DNA from: Calvatia gigantea
Lineage: Eukaryota; Basidiomycota; Agaricomycetes; Agaricales; Lycoperdaceae
Assembly: GCA_025093985.1 (NCBI GenBank)
Contig: JACAAK010000008.1
Coordinates: forward strand, 1,674,001 to 1,738,000
DNA length: 64,000 nt
Direction of reading: 5' to 3'
Below are positions 20,789-32,395 of this stretch, one piece after another. Each line of letters begins with the position of its first letter. Position 1 is the first letter of the stretch. Made by a program: the position numbers and the translations under genes. Under the pieces are notes generated by a model, which saw nothing but the letters and a program-made list of their open reading frames with translations, was not told where the DNA came from and did not search any database.

Positions 20789-22043
20789 ACCCTGAACCTG
20801 ATGAGCTGAAGCGTTTTGTGAAGGGTAGATTATGTATACTGTCATTTAATGTAGCAAAGAACTATGCGTTATTGGACACATTGCTAGAGTCTGAGAAAGA
20901 CAACTTCGACATCGTGTTCATCCAGGAACCTCCCTGGCAAGCGATCAGGTCCGCCCCCTCGACGCTTGATGCCGAGGGTGAGCCTGTCATTGGAGCACCT
21001 AAGCACCCTGAGTGGTTGTACATGGTGAGGCCAGCCTCTTCTATGGAGGAACGAGATTGACCCTGTGTTATGGCTTATGTCCATACACGGATCAAGAAAC
21101 TGAGGCCCTCATTAAGGAGGGACCTTATTGACCACCGCAATGTGATGGTTGTCACCATCTTCAATCACGGCCGTGAACGCCATTTCATGAATGTCTATTC
21201 TGATGATGAGCACACTGCGATCAAGCTTCTCTATGAGAAGTGGGATTCTCTACCCCAGATGCATTACATGGGAGGCGATTTTAATTGCCATTCACGTGAG
21301 TGGGACAATAGTGTTCCACATCACCACCGACCCGCCCAGCAGCTCTTGGAAGCTGCCGATGACCTTGGCCTTGGGATCTGGTTGCCAGATTCTAGGGCTT
21401 CTACACATGTATCTCGAGATCCAACCAAATGCCAATCAGTGATTGATCTGATCTTTATCTCCGATCTTAGGTGGCGCATCGCACATCCCCAGATCAGATC
21501 GGATCTGATGGGCCCATCAGACCACCATCCGCTGTCTGTCACGATCCCTATCTGCCCTGAAGACATCACAAATGTCAGAAGGGCTTTTCCCAAGAACTCG
21601 GCAGCGACTGCAGAATTGCAGTTCCTAGACGAGATCAGAGAAGGGGTGTATGATCTCTGGGATCATCCCCTTAATTCAGCGCAGGATGTTAATGTCCTGG
21701 CATCGGCTATTGGGTCGGTGTTCTCTGCAGCGTAGCACCACCACACTGTGGAGGTGCACATATCTGCAAAGTCTCAGCCCTGGTGGGATGAGGATTGCAG
21801 GGTTGCCCTTCAGGCTCACAGGGATTCCTCAGACCCTGTGGACTGGAAGGCATTCCAACGCGTTGTAGCATCTAAAAAGCGCAAATTCTTCAATGAGAAG
21901 ATCGAGGAAATTGCTGAGACCAACAAGTGCCCTTGGGACCTTATGGAATGGGTTAAAGTGCGCAAGTTGCCCACGTGCGAGGCTATCTCCTATCAGGGGG
22001 AGCCTTGTCACACTATGGACTCCCTGTGGGAGGCCCTTCACGG
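20785..22043 (+). pseudogene. LN4 ORF2: endonuclease region, interrupted
   Basis: MNPEPDELKRFVKGRLCILSFNVAKN, QEPPW, then TGA at 21058-21060 after EERD (same position as in LN3). The frame reopens at 21070 and has GGDFNCHSREW and SDHHPLSVTI. TAG at 21733-21735 replaces a Trp codon (AAWHRHT in LN3), and the frame continues to the LN5 insertion. Unlike LN3 it has no frameshift in the first 90 codons. Confidence 0.85.
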
Positions 22044-24648
22044 TTTTTTTTTTTTTTTTTTTTTTAAATCAAGGCTTGCGCCAATTTATAACGTGGTGCC
22101 CGATCGCAGTCCATGTGTAGCAGAGTACAAATCCCCTAACTACAAGGTCCGATGAGTTAAGAGTAATCTACTGTTCAGAGGCAGCCCAACCCAACCCAAG
22201 CGCTAACCCAGACCGGACCAGTCTACCCCCTACTTGCCAGATCCCCTGGTCGCCCGAAATGCCCATCACACTGAAGAAGACCCAGTTGCCCAGGTCTTGT
22301 GGTGTACACCCAGTGACGCACCGCTGCTCCGCAGCGGCGCCCTGATCATCCCACAAGCGGCGGGCCTGGCAGCAGCGGCGGCCGAGCGCCCGAGAAGGGA
22401 CAGGTGTAGTCAGGAGAGCCAGCGCAAGGAGCCCTTGCTTGGAGCTGCCTTACCCCCAACTTCCCGGATGAAAGGGTATCAGCCCAGTCCTGGTCCAAAG
22501 CAACCCAGTAGGCAGGGTAGCAACTCGAAGCGCCGCCTAGACGGTGCCCAAGAAAACAGCTTAGCAGGACGAACCCGCACCGCCACCCGGGGACCCCACC
22601 CCCGTTATTTTATGCCTTCGCCCCCTGCGAAGCCCCCAGCCAGGCCCAGGAAAGGAGCACCACCAGCCTAGGCCAGAAGCACCCCCCAGGGACCCCACCC
22701 CTGTTGCCTTACAACTTCCCCACCCAGTAGGCTGGAAGACCAACGACCCCGCAGGAGCCCTCCACGGGCGCCGGCTCAACCGATCCCAGCATCATCTGGT
22801 CTGAACGCGAAGGCCCCAGGGTTCGCGTTCAGGAAATCAATCAGCTCACGAATAGTCTGAGGAGGTCTGTCAAGCTCCCTTTTGTGGTTGGGACACCTGA
22901 CGAATATGTGATAGCGCCCCTCAAGAGCGGCGCCACACGAACAGCTAACGCTTTCAGTAGGAAAGAATCGTACGCGGTACGACCCAATTGGAGCATGACC
23001 GCTAACGGCACGCATGGCCCTTGCGCAGAGCGAGTTAGAGCCGCTAACATGAGGGAGCCAGGGCCCACCAGAAAGGTAGGTCGGCTTCCCTGGAATAGAT
23101 GGGTCCACCCCAGAGGCGAGATCCATATTACTACGCCCCTTATAAGAAGAGGTAGAGTACAGCTGGCACCATGACTCTAGAGCATCATCGACCGCCTCTT
23201 TGCGCAGGCGGGCAATAGAAGTGAACGGCCTCAGGCCATAAGCGACCTGGGGGAACGAGGTGACATGCCAGTGAACAGCATGGTGGAACTCCCACTTCTC
23301 GGAAGAAGGGACAGCGAGGAATTCAATGCCTCTCTGGGGATCCCCAGAGAGCCATTGCTTAAGCGCCATACACACCCCTTGGGACAGCATCTGCCCAGAG
23401 TGCGTAGATGGATCAACTGCGAGCTTCGCTGACACAATAGAATCAGTGAATACACGTATGAGCCTGACATCACCCTGCTTAAGAGCAAAGTGAATGCCAA
23501 GTGCAATGGCCATGAGCTCAGCGTCAGGTGCTGTAACCCGGCCTGCCACGCGAGTGATCTCCCGGAGACACTCCCGTTGGCGATAGACATGGGCAGATGA
23601 AACTGCCTGGAACTTGCCATGGAGTGGCAGACTTGCGTCCGTCGCCATATGAACAATCCCGAGGTCCTCTCTACACTCCCTAAGGCGCGCGTTGAGAGCA
23701 TACATATGCTCGGGGTTGGTGTTACCCTCTGCATTGAGTTTCACCTCCATGAACGACACCTGGTCAGGGTGGCAGTCCATCAGGCAGTATCCGGGCCAAT
23801 TGATTGAAGCCATAGGCTCAAACTCCTCGACGAGGTTTACCAGGTTGGCATCAGCCTGGATTAAGGAGCCCTTAGTCTTCTTGCGACTCGCAGGAGACAT
23901 AAGACCAATAGAGCGAGTGTGCAGCTTAGCAGACCCAGAATATTCAGGGCTCATAAGGGCCCTGAGAGGATGGTTAGGTGACAGGGTCTTAATCCTGTAG
24001 TCTGACCTGACAGCAAGCTTCTGTATGTGAAGCTGGATGGGTATGAGACCCGCGAATGACTCCGCGGCCCCAGTAGGAGCAGTCCGGAAGGCGCCTGTAA
24101 TCCACAGGGCCGCCCGTCTTTGCATGACGTTCAGGCTCTTAAGGGCCGCCTTACAGCGAGAGCCCTTGAAGAACCAGAGTTTAAAGCTGTATGTCGCAAT
24201 GGGGACAACACATGACCGATAAAGGAGGCACTTCTGCATAGGCCGCAAGCCCCTCGTAGAATTACCAAGCATCTTCATGGCTTTCACCATAGAAAGTGCT
24301 TTAGTAGAGTAATAACGAACATGCTCCTTGAAAGTAAGGGCGCAGTCAAAGTAGAAGCCCAAATACCTCCAATAAGGTTTGGGCCAGAGCGGCGTATCAC
24401 CAGTGAACAGGGCAAAGCCCAGGTCTATCGGTGGATTATCATCCCCATGCCTACGGGAGAAGTGAAAAACCTCGGACTTGTCGTGTTCAAGTACCAAGGT
24501 GAAGCACTCAAAGAGCCTGAATATAATACCATATGCCTCCTTAAGAGCCACAAGGTTAGACCCCCAGTCTTTCGACTGGGCAATGATGGTACCATCATCG
24601 ACATATGACAGAAGAGTCGTCCCTAAACATGACGCCTCCCTGTCGAAA
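22044..24648 (-). mobile_element. LN5: antisense, 5'-truncated LINE inside LN4
   Basis: T-run 22044-22065, 3' UTR to about 22775, ORF2 C-terminal half to 24648. Its 5' end lies at the FDREAS codons of ORF2, the same place where LN2's internal deletion resumes. Confidence 0.9.
22776..24648 (-). pseudogene. LN5 ORF2 C-terminal half: RT, RNase H, zinc knuckle
   Basis: About 624 codons without a stop from FDREASCLGTTLLSYVDDG through the RNase H D-E-D-H set to the CSCGAALEGRYHIFVRCP knuckle and DDAGIG-stop. The YVDD pair is intact. Missing are the endonuclease and the first RT blocks. The longer open frame upstream of 24648 is LN4 sequence read antisense. Confidence 0.88.
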
Positions 24649-24939
24649 GGGCCCTTCACAGTACCTACAACTCTGCCTCCGGGCATGAGTGTGATACCCC
24701 TGTTATTGATCTGCTCCCTGCACTTCTGTGGCGGGAGTGGGTTGACTTCTCGGACAAGGAGCTGGTAGACGCACTGTCTGCCTGCTCCAAAATCTCTGCT
24801 CTGGGCCCCGACCACATTACATGGAGGATGCTCAAACAGATCGTGCTTGGGGATTCCCTGCTGATCTTCGTACATCTAGCTAGTGCCTGTATTCGTCTAG
24901 GCTGCTGGCCAGAGTATTTTAAGGAATCTATGTCAGTTA
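24649..24939 (+). pseudogene. LN4 ORF2 continuation
   Basis: Resumes after LN5 with the region before and into the RT (WREWVDFSDKEL, GPDHITWRMLKQIV, RLGCWPEYFKESMSV), then stops abruptly at the joint with antisense LN6 3' UTR, without a T-run, which points to recombination rather than insertion. Confidence 0.8.
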
Positions 24940-27135
24940 TGGACCCAGCAGCAATGGCGGCTGAGTGCCCTCAGGGGGACAGGTGTAGTCAGGAGAGCCA
25001 GCGCAAAGAACCCCTGCTTGGAGCTGCCTTACCCCCGACTTCCCAAGTGAAAGGGTATCAGCCCAGTCCTGGCCCAGAACAACACAGTAGGCAGGGTAGC
25101 AACTCGAAGCGCCGCCTAGATGGCGCCCAAGAAAGCAGCTTAGCAGGACAAACCCGCACTGCCACCCGGGGACCCCACCCCCGTTGTTAACGCCTTTGCC
25201 CCCCACGAAGCCCTCAACCAGGTCCAGGAAAGGAGAGCCACCAGCCGAGGCCGGAAGCACCCCCCAGGGACCCCACCCCTGTTGCCTTACAACTTTTCCA
25301 CCCAGTAGGCCCAAAGACCAGCGACCCCGCAGGAGCCCCCTGCGCGCGCCAGCTCAACCAATCCCAGCATCATCTGGTCTGAATGCAAAAGCCCCGGGGT
25401 TTGCATTCAGGAAGTCAATCAGCTCACAAATGGTCTGAGGAGGTCTGTCAAGCTCCCTCTTGTGGTTGGGACACCTGATGAATATGTGATAGTGCCCCTC
25501 GAGAGCGGTGCCACATGAACAGCCCACACTTTCGTTAGGAAAGAATTGTACCCAGTACGACCCAATTGGAGCGTGACCTGTGACGGCATGCACAGCCCTC
25601 GCACATAGCGAGTTAGAGCCACTAACATGAGGGAGCCAGGGCCCACCAGAAAAGTAGGTTGGCTTCCCCAGAATAGATGGATCCGCCCTGGAGGTGAGAT
25701 CCATATTACTATGCCCCTTATAAGAAGAGGTAGAGTACAGCTGATGCCATGACTCCAGAACATCGTCGACCACCTCTTTGCGCAGGCGGGCAACAGAAGT
25801 GAACGGCCTCGGGCCATAAGCAACCTGAGGGAATGAGGTGACATGCCAGTGAACAGCATGGTGGAACTCCCACTTCTCGGAAGAAGGGACAGTGAGAAAT
25901 TCAATGCTCCTCCGGGGATCCCCAGAGAGCCATCGTTTAAGCGCCACACACACCCCTTGGGACAGCATCTGCCCAGAGTGTGTAGACGGATCAACCGCGA
26001 GCTTCGCTGATGCAATAGAATCAGTGAATACACGTATGAGCCTGACGTCATCCTGCTTAAGGGCAAAATGAATGCCAAGTGCAATGGCCATAAGCTCAGC
26101 ATCAGGTGCTGTAACTCGACCTGCCACACAAGTGATCTCATGGAGACACTCACGCTGGCGATAGACATGGGCAGATGAGACTGCCTGGAACTTGCCATGG
26201 AGCGGCAGACTTGTGTCCGTCACCATATGGACAATCCCGAGGTCCTCTCTGCACTCCCTAAGGTGCGCGTTGAGAGCATACATATGCTCAGGGTCAGTAT
26301 TACCCTCTGCATTGAGTTTCACCTCCATGAACGACACCTGGTCAGGGTGGCAGTCCATCAGGTGGTATCTGGGCCGATTAATTGAGGCCATAGGCTCAAA
26401 TTCCTCGACGAGGTTTACCAGGTTGGCATCAGCCTGGATTAAGGAGCCTTTAGTCTTCTTGTGAGTAGTGGGAGACATAAGACCGATGGAGCGAGTATGC
26501 AGCTTAGCAGACCCAGAATACTCAGGGCTCATAAGGGCCCTGAGGGGATGGTTAGGTGATAGGGTCTTGATCCTGTAGTCCGACCTGACAGCAAGCTTCT
26601 GTATGTGAAGCTAGATGGGTATGAGACCCACGAATGACTCCGCGGCCCCAGTAGGGGCAGTCTGGAATGCACCTGTGATCCACAGGGCCGCCCGTCTCTG
26701 CATGACATTCAGGCTCTTAAGGGCTGCTTTACAGCGGGATCCCTTGAAGAACCAGAGTTTGAAGCCGTATGTCGCAATGGGCACAACACATGACCGATAG
26801 AGGAGGCGCTTCTGCATAGGCTGCAAGCCCCTCGTAGAGTTACCAAGCATCTTCATGGCTTTCACTGTAGAAAGTGCCTTGGCAGAGTAGTAGTGAACAT
26901 GTTCCTTAAAAGTAAGGGCACAGTCGAAGTAAAAACCCAAATACCTCCAATAGGGTTTGGGCCAGAGCAGTGTATCACCAGTGAATGGGGCAAAGCCCAG
27001 GTTGATCAGTAGATTATCATCCCCGTGCTTGCGGGAGAAGTGAAAACCTCAGACTTGTCATGCTCAAGTACCAAGGCGAAGCGCTCAAAGAGCCTGAATA
27101 TAATACCATATGCCTCCTTAAGAGCTACAAGGTTG
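24940..27135 (-). mobile_element. LN6: antisense LINE fragment
   Basis: 3' UTR (24940-25353, lacking the terminal tail) and ORF2 from about 27135 down to 25354. It is head-to-head with sense LN7 at 27135/27136, forming a long imperfect inverted repeat. Confidence 0.85.
25354..27135 (-). pseudogene. LN6 ORF2 C-terminal part
   Basis: Starts in the RT (NLVALKEAYGIIFRLFERFA), followed by the thumb, RNase H and CSCGTALEGHYHIFIRCP knuckle. It is broken: a stop at 26609-26611 (GLIPI then TAG, where other copies have Gln), and a frame change around 26940-27060. Many Arg codons are replaced by His, Cys or Gln relative to LN3, as expected from CpG decay. Confidence 0.8.
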
Positions 27136-28908
27136 GTGGTCATGTGTTATTCCCATTGTGACGTATGGCTTCAAACTTTGGTTCTTCAAGGGGTCCCGCT
27201 ACAAGGTGGCCCTTAAGAGCCTTAATGTCATGCAGAGACGGGCAGCCCTGTGGATTACAGGTGCATTCTAGACTGCTCCTACAGAGGCTGTGGAGTTGTT
27301 CATGGGACTCATACCCATCCAGCTTCATATACAGAAGCTTGCTATCAGGTCGGATTACAGGATTAAAACCCTGTCACCTAATCATCCCCTTAGGGCTCTT
27401 ATGAGCCCTGAGTATTCTGGGTCTGCTAAGTTGCATGCCCACTCAATCAGTCTTATGTCTCCTGCCATTCACAAGAAGACTAAAGGCTCCTTACTCCAGG
27501 CTGATACCAACCTGGTGAACCTCGTTGAGAAGTTTAAGCCTATGGCTTCAATTAATCAGCCCGGATACTGCCTGATGGACTGCCACCCTGACCAGGTGTC
27601 ATTCATGGAGGTGAAACTCAATGCAGAGGGTAACACTGACTCTGCACACATGTATGCTCTCAATGCGCACCTTAGGGAGTGCAGGGAGAATGTTGGGATT
27701 GTTCATATGGCAATGGACACGAGTCTGCTGCTTCATGGCAAGTTCCAGGCAGTTTCATCTGCCCATGTCTATTGCCAGCACAAGTGTCTTCAGGAGATTA
27801 TTTGTGTGGCAGGCCGAGTTACAGCACCTGATGCTGAGCTCATGGCCATTGCACTTGGTGTTCATTTTGCTCTCAAGCAGGATGATGTCAGGCTCATATG
27901 TGTCTTCACTGATTCTATTGTGTCAGCGAAGTGTGTGGTTGATCCATCCACACATTCTGGGCAGGTCCTGTCCCAGGGAGTGTATGTGGTGCTTAAACAA
28001 TGGCTCTCTGGGGATCCCTGGAGAGGCATTGAGTTCCTCACTGTTCCTTCCTCTGAGAAGTGGGAGTTCCACCATGCTGTCTACTGGCATGTCACTTCAT
28101 TCCCTCAGGTCACTTATAGCCCGAGGCTATTTACTTCTACCGTTCACTTCTATTGCCTGCCTCCGCAGGGAGGTGGTTGATGATGTTCTGGAGTCATGGC
28201 ACCAGCTGTACTCTACCTCTTCATACAAGGGGTGTAGTAATATGGATCTTGCCTCTGGGGCAGATCCGTCTACTCCAGGAAAGCCAACCTACCTTTCTGG
28301 TGGGCCTTGGCTCCCTCATGTTAGCAGCTCTAACTCACTATGTACAAGGGCCATGCATACCGTTACTGGTCATACTCCAATTGAGTCATACTACATATGA
28401 TTCTTTCCTAATGAAGGCATTGGCTGTTCGTGTGGTGCCGCTCTCAAGGGGTGCTATCACATATTTGTCAGGTGTCCCAATGTTAGAAGTGGTAAATCAG
28501 CACCTTGAACTATTTTTAGATCCATCTCATACATTGTGTCATTATGACGTGTTTACTCCACGATGACGTCATTCATGACGTCATCTCTTTTGTTCCAGAA
28601 CATTCCGTATGTTTGGTTCCAGTACTGATAGTAAATGATGTATGTAGTATATAGTTATGTACTCACCAAGGTCAATCCCTTGTCGAGTTACACCTCGAAT
28701 ACTACGATCTTCACTTTGTTGTAATCCCTGCTCTAGGCCACTCAGCGCCACTCAGGAGACTTCATTGACATCTTTATTTATTCTAACACCCAACCACAAG
28801 AGGGAGCTTGACAGACCTCCTCAGACCATTCGTGAGCTGATTGACTTCCTGAATGTGAATCTGGGGGCATTTGTATTCAGACTAGATATTGCTGGGATCA
28901 GTTGAGCT
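27136..28908 (+). pseudogene. LN7 ORF2 C-terminal part
   Basis: A frame from about 27290 to 28100 covers MELFMGLIPIQLHIQK, the RNase H region (MAMDTSLLLHG, APDAELMAIALG, FTDSIVS) and EKWEFHHAVYWHV. There is a small duplication/frame change near 28125-28170, then STSSYKGCSNMDLASG and the knuckle region, cut by the solo LTR in the CPNHKREL motif. It resumes at 28794 to the TGA near 28905. Non-functional. Confidence 0.8.
28481..28788 (+). repeat. Solo LTR, 308 bp, TSD CCCAA
   Basis: TGTTAGAA...TTCTAACA with an 8-bp terminal inverted repeat, flanked by CCCAA at 28476-28480 and 28789-28793. Not obviously related to the other LTRs in the window; it contains a cluster of TGACGTCAT-type half-palindromes near 28540-28590. 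Confidence 0.92.
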
Positions 28909-29054
28909 GGCATGTGTGGGGGGTTCCTATGGGGCTGCTGGTCTTCTGGCCTACTAGGTGGAGAAGTCATAAGGTAACAGGGGTTGGGTCCCTGGGAGGT
29001 GCTTCTGGCCTCAGCTGGTGGTGTTCCTTTTCTGGGTCTGGTTTGGGGCTTCTC

Positions 29055-29324
29055 TGTTAGATGTAGTCTCATCAGTCCTATAGATAGATTTGGACTTATC
29101 ACTGATGGAGTTTTGGTCAGGTGATGAGTCACATGAGACAGGTGGACTTGTAGCTTCCTGTGGACACTTTGAGAGCCTTTAGTCTCTTACAGTTGTCCAC
29201 AGGTGAGCAAAGTATTGTAACTTCATTATTGAGTCTCTTACAGTTGTCCACAGTAATTGTGGATTATCTCCTCCAATACCCAATCAATAGACTTCATTCC
29301 ACTGCTGTTAGGACTGTCTCAACA
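29055..29324 (+). repeat. Diverged copia LTR, 270 bp
   Basis: TGTTAG...CTCAACA. It shares with the copia LTR of this window the order of blocks: a GATGAGTCACATGAG region, TCTCTTACAGTTGTCCACAG, a GTGAGC...GAG spacer, then the same block again. It separates LN7 3' UTR from a gypsy gag fragment, without matching flanks. Confidence 0.7.
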
Positions 29325-29616
29325 TCCCCCATGTGCACCTTTTTACAGTTTCATCTGAAGGTTATCTAAAAGCTTGGCAGATTTACCATGTAGGTCTGCA
29401 ATCCTAAAATTGGTTTTGAGCTCTAGGACAAAAAGGTCCCAGTCAGAGATCCACAGGTGAACAGTACCAAGAGTCTCTTCTTGGTCGATAGCTGTCTTGA
29501 ACCATTGGAGAGCAGTATTAGTCAAATAGGTGAGTGTGAAGTTCACCTTATTGTTGTTGGTCAGAAAGAGTGATGGGTTGGAGTGAAAGTAGAGCTGATA
29601 TTGGAACAGGAACTGA
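29325..29616 (-). pseudogene. Gag fragment of a second Ty3/gypsy family
   Basis: Minus-strand frame with FTLTYLTNTALQWFKTAID, LWISDWDLFVLELKTNF and AKLLDNLQMKL. This matches the retrotransposon gag (capsid) pattern of an ALxWF core followed by W..F...L...F and a terminal LxxLxM. It differs from the gag of G2-G7. Only ~95 codons remain; bounded by an LTR on the left and the LN8 T-run on the right. Confidence 0.7.
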
Positions 29617-30114
29617 TTTTTTTTTTTTTTTTTTTTTTAAATCAAGGCTTGCGCCAATTTATAATGCGGTGCCCGATCGCAGTCCGTGTGTAGTAGAGTA
29701 CAAATCCCCTAGCTACAAAGTCCGATGAGTTAAGAGCAATCTACTATTCAGCGGCAACCCAACCCAAAGAACCCCTGCTTGGAGCTGCCTTACTCCCGAC
29801 TTCCCAAGTGAAAGGGTATCAGCCCAGTCCTGGCCCAGAACAACACAGTAGGCAGGGTAGCAACTCGAAGCACCGCCTAGATGGCGCCCAAGAAAGCAGC
29901 TTAGCAGGACGAACCCGCACCACCACCCGGGGACCCCACCCCTGTTGTTAACACCTTTGCCCCCTGCGAAGCCCTCAACCAGGTCCAGGAAAGGAGAGCC
30001 ACCAGCCGAGGCCGGAAGCACCCCCCAGGGACCCCACCCCTGTTGCCTTACAACTTTTCCACCCAGTAGGCCCAAAGACCAGCGACCCCACAGGAGCCCC
30101 CCGCGCGCGCCAGC

Positions 30115-30697
30115 TCAACCGATCCCAGCATCATCTGGTCTGAATGCAAAAGCCCTGGGGTTTGCATTCAGGAAGTCAATCAGCTCACAAATGGTCTGAG
30201 GAGGTCTGTCAAGCTTCCTCTTGTGGTTGGGACACCTGATGAATATGTGATAGCGCCCCTCGAGAGCGGCGCCACACGAACAGCCCATGCTTTCGTTAGG
30301 AAAGAATTGTACCTGGTACGACCCAATCAGAGCATGACCTGTGACGGCACACACAGCCCTTGCACATAGTGAGTTAGAGCCGCTAACATGAGGGAGCCAG
30401 GGCCCACCAGAAAGGTAGGTCGGCTTCCCCGGAATAGATGGATCCACCCCGGAGGCGAGATCCATATTACTATGCCCCTTATAAGAAGAGGTAGAGTACA
30501 GCTGACACCATGACTCCAGAACATCATCGACCACCTCTTTGTGCAGGTGGGCAATAGAAGTGAACGGCCTCAGGCCATAAGCAACCTGAGGGAACGAGGT
30601 GACATGCCGGTGAACAGCATGGTGGAACTCCCACTTCTCGGAAGAAGGGACAGCAAGGAATTCAATGCTTCTCCGGGGGTCCCCAGAGAACCATTGC
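30115..30697 (-). pseudogene. LN8 ORF2 C-terminal part
   Basis: End of RNase H to the knuckle (CSCGAALEGRYHIFIRCP) and DDAGIG-stop, continuing on the far side of LN9 as the RNase H core (ATDASLPLHG, APDAELMAIALG, FTDSIAS; 32030-32395). Confidence 0.82.
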
Positions 30698-32019
30698 TTT
30701 TTTTTTTTTTTTTTTTTTTTAAATCATGGCTTGCGCCAATTTATAATGCAGTACCCGGTTGCAGTCCGCGTATAGCTAAGTACAAAGCCCCAACTACAGA
30801 GTCCGATGAGTTAAGAGTAATCTACCATTCAGAAGCAGCCCAACCCAACCCAAGCGCTAACCCAGACCAGACCAGATCACCCCCTACTTGCCAAATCCTC
30901 CAGTTCCCTGAAATGCCCATCACACTGAAGAAGACCCAGTTGCCCAGGTCTTGTGGTGTACACCCAGTGCCGCACCGCCGCAAAGCAGTGGTGCCCTGAT
31001 CATCCCACAAGTGGCAAGCCCAGCGGCAGCGGCGGCCGAGCGCCCGAGAGGGGACAGGTGTAATCAGGAGAGCCAGCGCAAGGAGCCCCCACTTGGAGCC
31101 GCCTTACCCCCAACTTCCCAAGTGAAAGGGTATCAGCCCAGTCCTGATCCAGAGCAACACAGTAGGCAGGGTAGCAACTCGAAGTGCCACCTAACGGCGC
31201 CCAAGAAAGCAGCTGAGCAGGACGAACCTGCCCTGCCACCCGGGGACCCCACCCCCATTATTTTATGCCTCCACCCCCTGCGAAGCCCCTAACCAAGCCC
31301 AGGAAAGGAGCACCACCAGCCAAAGCCAGAAGCACTCCCCAGGGACCCCACCCCTGTTGCCTTGCGACTTCTCCACCTAGTAGGCCAGAAGACCAGTGGC
31401 ACCGCAGGGACCCCCCACGCGCGCCAGCTCAGCCGATCCCAGCATCATCTGATCTGAATGCAAACACCCCGGGGTTTGCATTCAGGAAGTCAATCAGCTC
31501 ACGAATGGTCTGAGGAGGTCTGTCAAGTTCCCTTTTGTGGTTGGGACACCTGACGAAAATGTGATAGCGCCCCTCAAGAGCGGCACCACACAAGCAGCCA
31601 ACGCTTTCATTAGGAAAGAATCGCACCCGGTACGACCCAATTGGAGCATGACCTGTAACAGCACACATGGCTCTCGCACACAGCGAGTTAGAACCGCTAA
31701 CATGAGGGAGCCAAGGCCCACCAGAAAGGTAGGTCAGCTTCCCCGGAATAGATGGATCCGCCCCGGAGGCAAGATCCATGTTACTATGCCCCTTGTAAGA
31801 AGAGGTGGAGTACAGCTGACGCCATGACTCCAGAACATCGTTGACCACCTCTTTGCGCAGGCGGGCAATAGAAGTGAATGGCCTCAGACCATAAGCGACC
31901 TGAGGGAATGAGGTGACATGCCGGTGCACAGCATGGTGGAACTCCCACTTCTCAGAGGAAGGGACAGTGAGGAATTCAATGCCTCTCCAGGGATCCCCAG
32001 AGAGCCATCATTTAAGCGC
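30698..32019 (-). mobile_element. LN9: antisense, 5'-truncated LINE nested in LN8
   Basis: T-run 30698-30720, 3' UTR to 31428, ORF2 C-terminus 31429-32019 (frame open from the HRHVTSFPQVAYGLRPF region to DDAGIG-stop; one Cys of the knuckle context reads CLCGAALEGRYHIFVRCP). Only the last ~1.3 kb of the LINE was copied. Confidence 0.88.
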
Positions 32020-32395
32020 TGAGAGAACCATCACTTAAGCGCCACACACACTCCTTGGGACAGTATCTGCCCAGAGTGTGTAGACGGATCAACTGCGAGC
32101 TTCACTGATGCAATAGAATCAGTGAAGACGCGTATAAGCCTGACATCATCCTGCTTGAGGGCAAAATGAACTCCAAGCGCAATGGCCATGAGCTCAGCAT
32201 CAGGTGCTGTAACTCGACCTGCCACGTGAGTGATCTCACAGAGACACTCACACTGGCGATAGACATGGGCAGATGAGACTGCCTGGAACTTGCCATGGAG
32301 TGGCAGACTTGCATCCGTCGCCATATGGACAATCCCGAGGTCCTCTCTGCACTCCCTAAGGCACGCATTGAGAGCATACATATGCTCGGGGTCGG

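Larger units (their letters stand above)
20074..24939 (+). mobile_element. LN4: 5'- and 3'-truncated LINE, split by LN5
   Basis: Sense LINE pieces 20074-22043 and 24649-24939, interrupted by antisense LN5. The sequence repeated at both sides is GGCCCTTCAC plus one or two bases (before 22044 and from about 24649), a LINE-type TSD. It starts inside ORF1 at the copia LTR and stops inside the RT at the joint with LN6. Confidence 0.85.
27136..29054 (+). mobile_element. LN7: diverged sense LINE fragment
   Basis: Sense copy starting inside ORF2 (CVIPIVTYGFKLWFF region) and ending in the 3' UTR at an LTR (29055). Interrupted by a solo LTR at 28481-28788. The most diverged LINE copy here. Confidence 0.85.
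29617..32395 (-). mobile_element. LN8: antisense LINE, split by LN9
   Basis: T-run 29617-29638, a 3' UTR (to 30114) with an internal deletion near 29760, and ORF2 pieces 30115-30697 and ~32020-32395. The sequence AGAGAACCAT is repeated on both sides of LN9 (TSD). The 5' end joins sense LN10. Confidence 0.85.

Noticed and set aside
28530..28600. CRE-like TGACGTCAT cluster as a host promoter
   Set aside because: Lies inside a solo LTR with no downstream gene; at most an LTR regulatory motif.
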